Origin: an uncultured Flavobacterium sp.
GTDB taxonomy: Bacteria > Bacteroidota > Bacteroidia > Flavobacteriales > Flavobacteriaceae
Assembly: GCF_946481155.1 (NCBI RefSeq)
Contig: NZ_CAMLMK010000004.1
Span: forward strand, 10,563 to 74,562
Direction: 5' to 3'
Length of the DNA: 64,000 nt
The position numbers were made by a program, and so were the translations under genes. The first letter of the stretch is position 1. The number at the start of each line of letters is the position of its first letter. The notes beneath the pieces are model-generated. The model had not been told where the DNA came from and made no database searches. It saw nothing but the letters and a program-made list of their open reading frames with translations. Of the stretch, positions 43,653 through 52,730 are shown piece by piece.

Positions 43653-44174
43653 ATGGCTTTAGAAACCTCAGTAATACAAAATAAGCTTATTGAAAATTTC
43701 GGATTAAAAGTTTCCGATTTTGTTCAGATTCACGATATTTTCACTTTCGAAGTAAACTCTGAATCCATAGTGGAAGTAATGCAGTTTCTTAAAGAAGACA
43801 GCACACTTCGCTTCAACTTCCTGACCGATCTTTGTGGGATTCATTTCCCTGCTTACGAAGAAAACCGTCAGTTTGCTGTTGTTTACCACATGCACAATTG
43901 GGTAGACAACGTTCGCATCCGAATCAAATGCTATTTAAATGGCGAAAACCCTGAAATCGATACCGTAACCAATTTATTCCTGAGCGCTAACTGGCAGGAG
44001 AGAGAAACGTACGATTTCTACGGAATTATCTTCAAAGGACATCCGCAGTTAAAGCGAATCCTGAACATGGACGAAATGACTTCTTTCCCAATGCGCAAAG
44101 AATTCCCTCTTGAAGACGGCGGAAGAACCGATAAGGATGACCGTTTCTTCGGAAGAACAACAAAAAATTGCTAA
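43653..44174 (+). CDS. nuoC: NADH-quinone oxidoreductase subunit C
   Basis: Peripheral-arm 30-kDa-type subunit. 173 residues; the family block ERETYDFYGIIFKGHPQLKRI and the C-terminal FPMRKEFPLE are present. Here nuoC and nuoD are separate genes, unlike the fused nuoCD of enterobacteria. nuoD follows 22 bases after its stop. Confidence 0.96.
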   Translation: MALETSVIQNKLIENFGLKVSDFVQIHDIFTFEVNSESIVEVMQFLKEDSTLRFNFLTDLCGIHFPAYEENRQFAVVYHMHNWVDNVRIRIKCYLNGENPEIDTVTNLFLSANWQERETYDFYGIIFKGHPQLKRILNMDEMTSFPMRKEFPLEDGGRTDKDDRFFGRTTKNC

Positions 44175-44196
44175 TAGAACCCTGAAATACAAACCC

Positions 44197-45432
44197 ATGT
44201 CAGACCTATTATTACCACCGGAAAAACGCTACGCCAACATCATCAATCAAAGAAGAAATGAAGATGGCAGCGAGCTTTCTATACTGAATTTAGGCCCTAC
44301 ACACCCTGCAACCCACGGAATTTTCCAGAACATTCTTTTAATGGACGGAGAACGAATCGTGGATGGCGAAGGAACCGTAGGCTACATCCATAGAGCTTTC
44401 GAGAAAATCAGCGAAAACAGACCCTTTTACCAGATTAATGTATTGACCGACCGTATGAACTATTGTTCTGCGCCTATCAACAACATGGGCTGGTGGATGA
44501 CCTTAGAAAAAGCACTTGGCATTGAAGTACCGAAAAGAGTACAATATCTTCGTGTCATCATCATGGAATTATCCCGTATTACGGACCATATTATCTGTAA
44601 CTCGGTTTTAGGTGTGGATACCGGAGCCTTAACAGGTTTCTTATACGTATTCCAGTTCCGTGAGAAAATCTACGAAATCTATGAGGAAATCTGTGGTGCG
44701 CGTCTGACAACCAATATGGGAAGAATCGGCGGTTTTGAAAGAGAATGGAGCCCCGAAGCCTTCAGAAAAATAGACAAATTCCTTGAAGAGTTCCCTCCTA
44801 TCTGGAAAGAATTCGAAAACCTGTTGACGCGTAACCGAATTTTCATGGACCGTACTATCAATGTAGGCCCGATTTCTGCGGAAAAAGCGATCAGTTATGG
44901 TTTCACAGGACCAAACCTTCGTGCTGCCGGCGTTGATTATGACGTTCGTATTATGCAGCCTTATTCCTCTTATGAAGATTTTGAATTCAACATCCCGGTT
45001 GGAAAATCGGGAGATACTTACGATCGTTTCTGCGTTCGTAACCAGGAAGTCTGGGAAAGCTTAAGCATCATAAAACAAGCCTTGGCTAAGATGCCGGAAG
45101 GTCCTTATCATGCTGACGTTCCTGATTATTACCTTCCTCCGAAAGAAGATGTGTACACCTCCATGGAATCGTTGATTTATCACTTTAAAATTGTGATGGG
45201 AGAAGTCCCGGTTCCTTTAACGGAAGTATATCATCCGGTAGAAGGCGGAAACGGAGAACTAGGGTTTTACTTAATTACCGACGGAAGCCGTACACCCTAC
45301 AGACTACATTTCAGAAGACCTTGTTTTATATATTATCAGGCATTTAACGACATGGTTAAAGGACAGATGCTTTCCGATGCGATTGCAACCCTTTCCAGCT
45401 TAAACGTAATCGCCGGAGAATTAGACGCATAA
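44197..45432 (+). CDS. nuoD: NADH-quinone oxidoreductase subunit D
   Basis: 49-kDa-type subunit forming the quinone site with NuoB. 411 residues from the ATG at 44197 (MSDLLLPPEKRY). The family blocks GPTHPATHGIFQ and GYIHRAFEKISEN are near the N-terminus, with DRMNYCSAPINNMGW following. Upstream in-frame starts exist but would overlap the conserved nuoC end by up to 65 bases and add residues not needed for the fold. The stop overlaps the nuoE start (TAATG). Confidence 0.96.
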   Translation: MSDLLLPPEKRYANIINQRRNEDGSELSILNLGPTHPATHGIFQNILLMDGERIVDGEGTVGYIHRAFEKISENRPFYQINVLTDRMNYCSAPINNMGWWMTLEKALGIEVPKRVQYLRVIIMELSRITDHIICNSVLGVDTGALTGFLYVFQFREKIYEIYEEICGARLTTNMGRIGGFEREWSPEAFRKIDKFLEEFPPIWKEFENLLTRNRIFMDRTINVGPISAEKAISYGFTGPNLRAAGVDYDVRIMQPYSSYEDFEFNIPVGKSGDTYDRFCVRNQEVWESLSIIKQALAKMPEGPYHADVPDYYLPPKEDVYTSMESLIYHFKIVMGEVPVPLTEVYHPVEGGNGELGFYLITDGSRTPYRLHFRRPCFIYYQAFNDMVKGQMLSDAIATLSSLNVIAGELDA

Positions 45433-45968
45433 TGAATATGGAAAAATATACCTACAAGCAAGAAATAAACATTACGCCGGAACTGCTGGCCCGCATAGAA
45501 GAGCTGTGCAGCCATTATCCAGCTGACAAAAGAAAATCTGCCTTACTACCTGTGCTTCATGAAGTTCAGGATGCTCATGACAACTGGCTGAGCTACGAAT
45601 TGCAGGAGAAAGTGGCAGAAATATTGGGCATTCTTCCGATTGAGGTTTTCGAGGTGGTTTCGTTTTACACGATGTACAACCAAAAGCCTATCGGGAAATA
45701 CATGTTCGAATTCTGCAGAACGTCTTGCTGTATGATTCGCGGTGCTGAGGATATGATGGATTACACCTGTCAGAAACTGGGCATCAAGGAAGGCGAAACA
45801 ACTGTTGACGGCATGTTTACCGTTGTAGGCGTAGAATGTCTGGGAGCATGCGGCTACGCACCGATGATGCAGGTGGGTGATTTCTACCATGAAAATCTTA
45901 CCAAAGACAAAGTAGACGAAATCATCGCGGATTGCAAAGCAGGTAAAATAACTTTACACGATAAATAA
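45432..45968 (+). CDS. nuoE: NADH-quinone oxidoreductase subunit E
   Basis: 24-kDa-type 2Fe-2S subunit of the NADH-oxidising module. 178 residues with a thioredoxin-like C-terminal domain; the cluster ligands are in FEFCRTSCC (Cys-x4-Cys) and VECLGACGYAP (Cys-x3-Cys). The start overlaps the nuoD stop, indicating coupling; an ATG two codons later is an alternative. Confidence 0.95.
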   Translation: MNMEKYTYKQEINITPELLARIEELCSHYPADKRKSALLPVLHEVQDAHDNWLSYELQEKVAEILGILPIEVFEVVSFYTMYNQKPIGKYMFEFCRTSCCMIRGAEDMMDYTCQKLGIKEGETTVDGMFTVVGVECLGACGYAPMMQVGDFYHENLTKDKVDEIIADCKAGKITLHDK

Positions 45969-45972
45969 TACC

Positions 45973-47325
45973 ATGGGAAGAAAGATATTATTAGACAAGA
46001 TAAATATTCCGGGGATCAAAACCTATGAAGTCTATCGCGCTAACGGTGGCTATGCTTCTGTGGAGAAAGCACTGAAAACGTTAACTCCGGACGAAGTTAC
46101 CGAGGAAGTAAAGACATCAGGCCTTCGCGGTCGTGGTGGCGCAGGTTTCCCAATGGGACTGAAGTGGAGTTTTATCGATAAAAAATCCGGCAAGCCAAGA
46201 CATTTGGTCTGCAACGCCGACGAATCCGAGCCGGGTACCTTCAAGGACCGCTATTTAATGGAATACATTCCGCATTTATTAATCGAAGGAATGATTACTT
46301 CAAGTTATGCCTTAGGCGCTAATTTGTCGTACATCTATATTCGCGGTGAATACATGTGGGTTTATAAAATCCTGGAAAGAGCTATCGCAGAAGCGTATGC
46401 TGCGGGTTGGTTAGGAAAAAACATTTTAGGAACTGATTTCTCATTAGATCTGCACGTGCACTGCGGTGCCGGAGCTTATATCTGCGGTGAGGAAACAGCC
46501 TTAATCGAATCCCTGGAAGGAAAAAGAGGAAACCCAAGAATCAAGCCTCCATTCCCGGCGGTTAGCGGTTTATGGTCTAATCCGACCGTGGTAAACAACG
46601 TGGAATCTATTTCTGCAGTGCCATGGATCGTAATGAATTCCGGAGAAGAATATGCAAAAATCGGAATCGGACGTTCAACGGGAACTAAATTAATTTCTGC
46701 CTCAGGCCACATCAAAAACCCTGGTGTTTACGAAATCGAATTGGGTTTATCCGTCGAGGAATTCATGAACTCCGATGAGTATTTAGGCGGAATGATGAAC
46801 GAAAGACCTTTAAAAGCCTTAGTGCCTGGAGGTTCCTCGGTGCCAATCTTACCCGCAAATCTTATTTACAAAACAGCAACTGGCGAAGATCGTCTAATGA
46901 CCTACGAATCCCTAAGTGAAGGCGGTTTTGCCACTGGATCGATGTTAGGTTCAGGCGGATTCATCGTATATAATGACACGGCTTGTATCGTTAGAAACAC
47001 ATGGAATTTCTCCCGTTTCTACCACCACGAATCCTGCGGTCAATGTACGCCATGCCGTGAAGGAACAGGATGGTTGGAAAAAGTATTACATAGAATAGAA
47101 CACGGACACGGAAGAATGGAAGACATCGATTTGCTTTGGGACATTCAGAGTAAAATTGAAGGAAACACAATCTGTCCGTTAGGTGACGCGGCTTCATGGC
47201 CGGTAGCAGCAGCTATTCGTCATTTCCGTGAAGAATTTGAATACCATATCCGCTTCCCAGAAAGAATAAAAAACAGAGATCACTTTGTGAACGAACCTTT
47301 TGAAAAAGTAAGAAACTTAGTTTAA
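45973..47325 (+). CDS. nuoF: NADH-quinone oxidoreductase subunit F
   Basis: 51-kDa-type subunit binding NADH, FMN and a 4Fe-4S cluster. 450 residues; GRGGAGFPMGLKW is the NADH/FMN-binding glycine block near residue 52, GAGAYICGEETALIESLEGKRG the second, and SCGQCTPCREGTGWL the cluster motif. It is in the expected place between nuoE and nuoG. Confidence 0.97.
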   Translation: MGRKILLDKINIPGIKTYEVYRANGGYASVEKALKTLTPDEVTEEVKTSGLRGRGGAGFPMGLKWSFIDKKSGKPRHLVCNADESEPGTFKDRYLMEYIPHLLIEGMITSSYALGANLSYIYIRGEYMWVYKILERAIAEAYAAGWLGKNILGTDFSLDLHVHCGAGAYICGEETALIESLEGKRGNPRIKPPFPAVSGLWSNPTVVNNVESISAVPWIVMNSGEEYAKIGIGRSTGTKLISASGHIKNPGVYEIELGLSVEEFMNSDEYLGGMMNERPLKALVPGGSSVPILPANLIYKTATGEDRLMTYESLSEGGFATGSMLGSGGFIVYNDTACIVRNTWNFSRFYHHESCGQCTPCREGTGWLEKVLHRIEHGHGRMEDIDLLWDIQSKIEGNTICPLGDAASWPVAAAIRHFREEFEYHIRFPERIKNRDHFVNEPFEKVRNLV

Positions 47326-47372
47326 AGTTATACGTTGAAGCCTCAAAATCTTCAACAACAAACAAAATAGTT

Positions 47373-48401
47373 ATGAAAGTTACTATAGACGGTCAAGAAA
47401 TAGATGTAGAACCAGGAACCACCATCCTGCAGGCTGCAAGAATGATTGGAGGCGATTTAGTCCCACCGGCGATGTGCTATTACTCGAAACTGCAAGGCAG
47501 TGGCGGAAAATGCCGTTGTTGTTTAGTGGAAGTATCCAAAGGAAGCGAAGCCGACCCAAGACCCATGCCGAAATTAATGGCATCGTGTGTTACAGGATGT
47601 ATGGACGGAATGGAAGTAAACAGTACCGCATCACCAAGAGTGGAAGAAGCCAGAAAATCGGTAACCGAATTTTTGCTGATTAATCACCCGTTGGATTGCC
47701 CAATCTGTGACCAGGCCGGGGAATGCGATCTGCAGAACTTAAGCTTCCAGCACGGAAAAGCACAAACGCGTTTCATTGAAGAAAAAAGAACTTTTGAACC
47801 GGAAGATATCGGGGACAAAATTCAATTACATATGAACCGCTGTATCTTGTGTCAGCGTTGCGTGCAGGTGGCAGACCAGCTAACTGACAAACGTGTACAC
47901 GGCGTAACCAACAGAGGGGATCATGCTCAGATTTCAACCTGCATTTCAACAGCAATCGACAATGAATTCTCCGGAAATATGATTGACGTTTGCCCTGTAG
48001 GCGCTTTGACTGATAAAACGTTCCGTTTCAAATCGAGAGTTTGGTTCAACAAACCTTATAACGCACACAGAAACTGTGATAAATGTTGCGGAAAAACGAC
48101 TTTATGGATGTTCGGAGAAGAAATCCAGCGTGTGACTGCCCGCAAAGACGTATACCACGAAGTGGAAGAATTCATCTGTAACAGCTGTCGTTTCGACCAT
48201 AAAGAAGTGAGTGACTGGGTAATTGAAGGTCCGCGTAAATTCGAGAAATTCTCTGTAATCAACCGAAACAATTATTCCCTGAATGCGCCTAAGGTTACTA
48301 TCAATACTGAAAAGCACATTCTTGAAGGACGTGATATGGACATGAAGAAAATCAGTATGCCGGAAGTGCCTTTGGACAATAATTCTGATGCTAAACAATA
48401 A
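47373..48401 (+). CDS. nuoG: NADH-quinone oxidoreductase subunit G, short form without molybdopterin domain
   Basis: 75-kDa-type iron-sulfur subunit. At 342 residues it is much shorter than the usual 700-900. The 2Fe-2S domain has C35, C47 and C50 (Cys-x11-Cys-x2-Cys), the His/Cys cluster motif is HPLDCPICDQAGECDLQ, and a Cys-x2-Cys-x2-Cys motif lies at CILCQRC. A further cysteine-rich segment (CDKCCGK...ICNSC) looks like the beginning of the molybdopterin-oxidoreductase Fe4S4 domain, but the large molybdopterin-like domain that would follow is absent. The reading frame ends cleanly 3 bases before nuoH, so this is not an obvious frameshift. Confidence 0.93.
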   Translation: MKVTIDGQEIDVEPGTTILQAARMIGGDLVPPAMCYYSKLQGSGGKCRCCLVEVSKGSEADPRPMPKLMASCVTGCMDGMEVNSTASPRVEEARKSVTEFLLINHPLDCPICDQAGECDLQNLSFQHGKAQTRFIEEKRTFEPEDIGDKIQLHMNRCILCQRCVQVADQLTDKRVHGVTNRGDHAQISTCISTAIDNEFSGNMIDVCPVGALTDKTFRFKSRVWFNKPYNAHRNCDKCCGKTTLWMFGEEIQRVTARKDVYHEVEEFICNSCRFDHKEVSDWVIEGPRKFEKFSVINRNNYSLNAPKVTINTEKHILEGRDMDMKKISMPEVPLDNNSDAKQ

Positions 48402-48404
48402 GAC

Positions 48405-49445
48405 ATGGACAGTGCAATTATCATAGAAAAAGGAATTTTCATCGTAGCTGTTTTTGCGGTTACCATGTTCATGGCGATGTATTCCACTTTAGCAGAACGT
48501 AAAATCGCAGCGTGGCTTCAGGACCGTATTGGTCCGAACCGTGCCGGTAAAGGCGGAATCTTACAGCCGCTTGCCGATGGTTTGAAATTATTCTCCAAAG
48601 AAGAATTCATCCCGGATACCCCTAACAAATTTTTATTCCTTGTCGGACCCGCTATCTCCATGAGTATGGCGTTGATGACGAGCGCAGTAATCCCTTGGGG
48701 AGACAAACTGCATATTGCCGGAAGAGACGTAATTCTTCAGGCGACTGATATTGACGTAGCCTTGCTGTACATCTTCGGAGTATTGTCAGTAGGTGTTTAC
48801 GGGATCATGATTGGAGGCTGGGCTTCCAATAACAAATTCTCCCTGATGAGTGCGATGCGTGCTTCTTCTCAGATGATTTCTTATGAGGTGGCGATGGGTC
48901 TTTCGGTTATTGCTTTAGTGATGATGTCGGGAACTTTAAGCTTACGCGAAATCGCAGCACAGCAATCGGGAATGAACTGGAATGTATTCTATCAGCCGGT
49001 AGGATTCATCATCTTCTTAGTATGTTCCTTTGCTGAAACGAACCGAACGCCATTTGACTTAGCAGAATGTGAAGCCGAGCTTATTGGCGGTTACCACACC
49101 GAATATTCATCCATGAAAATGGGATTCTATTTGTTTGCTGAATATGCCTCAATGTTCATTTCATCTGCAATTCTGTCAATTCTTTATTTCGGGGCTTACA
49201 ATTATCCTGGAATGGAATGGGCGGTTGAAAACTGGGGTGTGAACATCGCAAACACTATCGGAATAGCGGTTTTATTTGCTAAAATCTGTTTCTTCATTTT
49301 CTTCTATATGTGGGTTCGCTGGACTATTCCAAGATTCCGTTATGACCAATTGATGAATTTAGGATGGAAAATGCTGATTCCGATCGCCATTGCCAACATA
49401 GTTATCACCGGAATAGTAATGTTACTAGCCGAAAAATTTTTATAA
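48405..49445 (+). CDS. nuoH: NADH-quinone oxidoreductase subunit H
   Basis: Membrane subunit at the quinone-channel end. 346 residues with about eight helices. Conserved segments ERKIAAWLQDRIGPNRAG, FAETNRTPFDLAECEAELIGGYHTEYS and the C-terminal WVRWTIPRFRYDQLMNLGWK are present. It starts 3 bases after nuoG. Confidence 0.97.
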   Translation: MDSAIIIEKGIFIVAVFAVTMFMAMYSTLAERKIAAWLQDRIGPNRAGKGGILQPLADGLKLFSKEEFIPDTPNKFLFLVGPAISMSMALMTSAVIPWGDKLHIAGRDVILQATDIDVALLYIFGVLSVGVYGIMIGGWASNNKFSLMSAMRASSQMISYEVAMGLSVIALVMMSGTLSLREIAAQQSGMNWNVFYQPVGFIIFLVCSFAETNRTPFDLAECEAELIGGYHTEYSSMKMGFYLFAEYASMFISSAILSILYFGAYNYPGMEWAVENWGVNIANTIGIAVLFAKICFFIFFYMWVRWTIPRFRYDQLMNLGWKMLIPIAIANIVITGIVMLLAEKFL

Positions 49446-49448
49446 GAA

Positions 49449-49991
49449 ATGTCATTAGATACAATTTCATTATCAGGAAAGAAAATGGAGGTTTCCAACA
49501 AAAAGATGACTTTTTGGGAAAGCCTTTATTTGGTAGCGATTTTAAAAGGACTATTTATTACTATTCGTCACTTATTTACACGAAAAGTAACCATTAAATA
49601 TCCTGAGGAAAAACGCGCATTAAGTCCGGTTTATCGTGGGCAGCACATACTGAAACGCGATGAGCAGGGAAGAGAAAACTGTACGGCCTGCGGACTTTGT
49701 GCCGTTGCCTGCCCGGCAGAAGCCATCACCATGAAGGCTGCCGAAAGAAAACCGGGTGAAGAGCATCTGTACAGAGAAGAGAAATATGCCGAAATCTACG
49801 AAATCAATATGTTGCGTTGCATCTTCTGCGGTTTGTGTGAGGAAGCGTGTCCGAAAGACGCCATCTATCTTACAGAATCTAAAGTAATGGTAGCTTCCGC
49901 CAGCAAACGTGAAGACTTCATTTACGGTAAAGACAAATTAGTAATGCCTTTGGAAATGGCCTTGCGTAACAGTAAAAACAAAGTAAATTAA
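49449..49991 (+). CDS. nuoI: NADH-quinone oxidoreductase subunit I
   Basis: 23-kDa-type ferredoxin subunit carrying clusters N6a and N6b. 180 residues with two 4Fe-4S motifs, CTACGLCAVACP and CIFCGLCEEACP, each followed by a separate cysteine block. It lies 3 bases after nuoH and 2 bases before nuoJ. Confidence 0.96.
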   Translation: MSLDTISLSGKKMEVSNKKMTFWESLYLVAILKGLFITIRHLFTRKVTIKYPEEKRALSPVYRGQHILKRDEQGRENCTACGLCAVACPAEAITMKAAERKPGEEHLYREEKYAEIYEINMLRCIFCGLCEEACPKDAIYLTESKVMVASASKREDFIYGKDKLVMPLEMALRNSKNKVN

Positions 49992-49993
49992 TC

Positions 49994-50500
49994 ATGGGAG
50001 AAATTCTATTTTATATTTTAGCGTCAATTACCCTGGGTGCTGCTTTGTTAACCATTTTCAGCAGAAACCCTATTCACAGTGCCATCTATCTGGTAATCTG
50101 TTTCTTCTCTATCGCAGGACATTACCTGTTATTAAATGCTCAGTTTTTAGCCATTGTACACCTTATCGTTTACGCCGGTGCCATCATGATCCTGATGTTG
50201 TTTACCATCATGTTGATGAACCTCAACAAGGAAGACGAATCCCATAAATCCATTGCCTCGAAAATTGCCGCCACCATTGCTTTCTGCTTGGTAGGTATCG
50301 TTTTATTGGCCGGATTATTAAGAACCAAACCTGTTGTGGAAAGCTATTATTATTCAGGTGAAGACTTCCAGTCAATTAAAGTTCTGGGTAAAGTATTACT
50401 AAACGAATATATGGTGCCTTTCGAATTTGCCTCTGTACTATTATTGGTTGCGATGATCGGAGCGGTATTGATTTCTAAAAAAGACAAACAAAAAGCGTAA
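49994..50500 (+). CDS. nuoJ: NADH-quinone oxidoreductase subunit J
   Basis: Membrane subunit of 168 residues with about five predicted helices (the [10 protein letters not shown]...[24 protein letters not shown] block is typical). It starts 2 bases after nuoI and ends 4 bases before nuoK. Confidence 0.95.
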   Translation: MGEILFYILASITLGAALLTIFSRNPIHSAIYLVICFFSIAGHYLLLNAQFLAIVHLIVYAGAIMILMLFTIMLMNLNKEDESHKSIASKIAATIAFCLVGIVLLAGLLRTKPVVESYYYSGEDFQSIKVLGKVLLNEYMVPFEFASVLLLVAMIGAVLISKKDKQKA

Positions 50501-50504
50501 TTAT

Positions 50505-50825
50505 ATGGAGACTATTTTAAGAGAGATTGGAGTAGAAACGTACTTGTATTTATCCGCTTTATTGTTCAGTATTGGTGTTTTCGGAATTCTTTTGAGACGA
50601 AATGCCATCATCATGTTCATGTCTATTGAAATCATGCTGAATGCAGTAAACCTGATGCTGGTTGCTTTTGCGACCTTCCACCAGGATGCTTCAGGACAGG
50701 TTTTCGTATTTTTCTCAATGGCTGTTGCCGCTGCGGAAGTTGCCGTGGGCTTAGCGATTCTGGTTTCCATTTTCAGGAACCTGGGATCGATTGATATTGA
50801 TAATTTAAAAAATTTAAAAGGATAA
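50505..50825 (+). CDS. nuoK: NADH-quinone oxidoreductase subunit K
   Basis: Small three-helix antiporter-like subunit, 106 residues. The conserved glutamates are in [13 protein letters not shown] and the [11 protein letters not shown] block. It starts 4 bases after nuoJ. Confidence 0.96.
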   Translation: METILREIGVETYLYLSALLFSIGVFGILLRRNAIIMFMSIEIMLNAVNLMLVAFATFHQDASGQVFVFFSMAVAAAEVAVGLAILVSIFRNLGSIDIDNLKNLKG

Positions 50826-50831
50826 CCCCTA

Positions 50832-52718
50832 ATGGAGACAGGATTAGTTTTACTCTTATTATTGGCCCCGTTTGTTGGGTTTTTATCTACTATATTTTTA
50901 GGAAAACAGCTTGGTAAAAATGGTTCCGGATATCTGGGAACACTGGCGGTAATTGCTTCTTTTGCAGTGACTCTTATGTTTTTCATGCAGGTAAGCGAAA
51001 CCAAACAGCCTATAAATATTCATTTGTTCGACTGGATTGCGTTGGGCAAATTCAGCATCGGTTTTGATATACTGTTAGACCAATTGTCATTAATCTGGCT
51101 ATTGTTCGTAACAGGAATTGGGTCGTTGATTCACATCTACTCCATCAGCTACATGCACGATGACGAGAACATGCACAAATTCTTCGGCTACCTGAACCTG
51201 TTCATCTTCTTCATGATAACTTTGGTTGTAGGAAGCAATTTGCTGATCATGTTCATCGGATGGGAAGGCGTTGGATTGTGTTCGTACCTTCTAATCGGAT
51301 TCTGGTACAAAAACCAGGAGTACAACGATGCAGCGAAAAAAGCCTTCATCATGAACCGTATCGGGGATTTAGGTTTCCTTATCGGAATTTTCATCTTAGG
51401 CTATATCTTCAATACCCTGGATTTCATGACTATCAAGGATGCGATCCTTACTGGTAAAGGAACATCTGATATGGCATTATTAAGTCTTGCTACTTTATGT
51501 TTGTTCATTGGAGCATGCGGTAAATCGGCACAAATTCCTTTATATACATGGCTTCCGGACGCAATGGCAGGACCGACACCGGTTTCAGCTTTAATCCACG
51601 CGGCAACAATGGTAACAGCCGGTATCTTCATGATTACCCGTTTAAACTTCCTTTTCGATTTAACTCCGGATGTACAAAGTATCATCGCAGTTGTTGGAGC
51701 TATTACGTCTTTAGTAGCGGCTTCCATCGGATTGGTTCAGAACGATATTAAAAAAGTATTGGCATATTCAACCGTTTCGCAATTAGGCTTAATGTTCCTG
51801 GCTTTAGGGCTTGGCGCTTATGAAGTTGCCGTTTTCCATGTAATCACGCATGCTTTCTTCAAGGCTTGTCTGTTCCTTGGTTCGGGATCTGTTATCCACG
51901 CAATGCACGGCGAACAGGACATGCGAAGAATGGGTGGATTGAAAAGCGTAATGAAAATCACTTTCGTTACCTTCTTAATTGCAACATTAGCTATTTCAGG
52001 TATCCCTCCATTTGCAGGTTTCTTCTCTAAAGACGAAATCCTAATGGTGGCGTTCCACAAAAACAAAGCGTTATATGTAATTGCGGCGATTGCTTCAATC
52101 ATGACCGCCTTCTATATGTTCCGTTTGTTATACCTGACGTTCTTCAAACAATTCAGAGGAACAGAAGAACAGAAACATCATTTGCATGAAAGCCCTGCTT
52201 TAATCACCTTCCCTTTAATTGTTTTAGGAGTGCTTTCCGCTGTTGGAGGTGCTTTGAGCATCCCGGGTAACAGCTGGTTAAATCATTTCTTAGCTCCGGT
52301 TTTCGCAGAAAAAGCTCATGCAGAGCATCACTTAGATAATACAGCGTATATGCTAATGGGCATTGCCGTTATAGGTGCTTTGATCGGAATCGGAATCGCT
52401 TTCTCAAAATACATCAAAAAAGGAGAAGTTCCTGCAGAAGACGAACAAATCACCGGCTTCGCAAAAACACTTTACAACAAATATTACGTGGACGAAGCGT
52501 ATATGAGCATTATTGTAAAACCAATTTATGCTTTCGCCAAAATCTCACGCGATTATATTGAGAAAGGACTTTCCAACGTGGTTTTCGGTTTCGGAAATGT
52601 GACAGAGGAATTGTCGTTACAGGGTAAGAAGTTCCAGAACGGAAACATCGGTTTTTATCTTTTTGCCTTCGTATTCGGACTTTGTTCGGTAGTGTTTTAT
52701 TTATTCTTCTTACGATAA
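50832..52718 (+). CDS. nuoL: NADH-quinone oxidoreductase subunit L
   Basis: Largest antiporter-like membrane subunit, 628 residues, with about 16 helices and the C-terminal lateral helix region. Signature MFIGWEGVGLCSYLLIGFW and PLYTWLPDAMAGPTPVSALIHAATMVTAGIF are present. It starts 6 bases after nuoK. Confidence 0.97.
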   Translation: METGLVLLLLLAPFVGFLSTIFLGKQLGKNGSGYLGTLAVIASFAVTLMFFMQVSETKQPINIHLFDWIALGKFSIGFDILLDQLSLIWLLFVTGIGSLIHIYSISYMHDDENMHKFFGYLNLFIFFMITLVVGSNLLIMFIGWEGVGLCSYLLIGFWYKNQEYNDAAKKAFIMNRIGDLGFLIGIFILGYIFNTLDFMTIKDAILTGKGTSDMALLSLATLCLFIGACGKSAQIPLYTWLPDAMAGPTPVSALIHAATMVTAGIFMITRLNFLFDLTPDVQSIIAVVGAITSLVAASIGLVQNDIKKVLAYSTVSQLGLMFLALGLGAYEVAVFHVITHAFFKACLFLGSGSVIHAMHGEQDMRRMGGLKSVMKITFVTFLIATLAISGIPPFAGFFSKDEILMVAFHKNKALYVIAAIASIMTAFYMFRLLYLTFFKQFRGTEEQKHHLHESPALITFPLIVLGVLSAVGGALSIPGNSWLNHFLAPVFAEKAHAEHHLDNTAYMLMGIAVIGALIGIGIAFSKYIKKGEVPAEDEQITGFAKTLYNKYYVDEAYMSIIVKPIYAFAKISRDYIEKGLSNVVFGFGNVTEELSLQGKKFQNGNIGFYLFAFVFGLCSVVFYLFFLR

Positions 52719-52730
52719 TTTACATATATA

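Noticed and set aside
44110..44196. An upstream extension of nuoD overlapping nuoC
   Set aside because: The conserved nuoD N-terminus begins at MSDLLLPPEKRY, while the nuoC end (DDRFFGRTT) is itself conserved; the overlap is most likely coincidental open frame.
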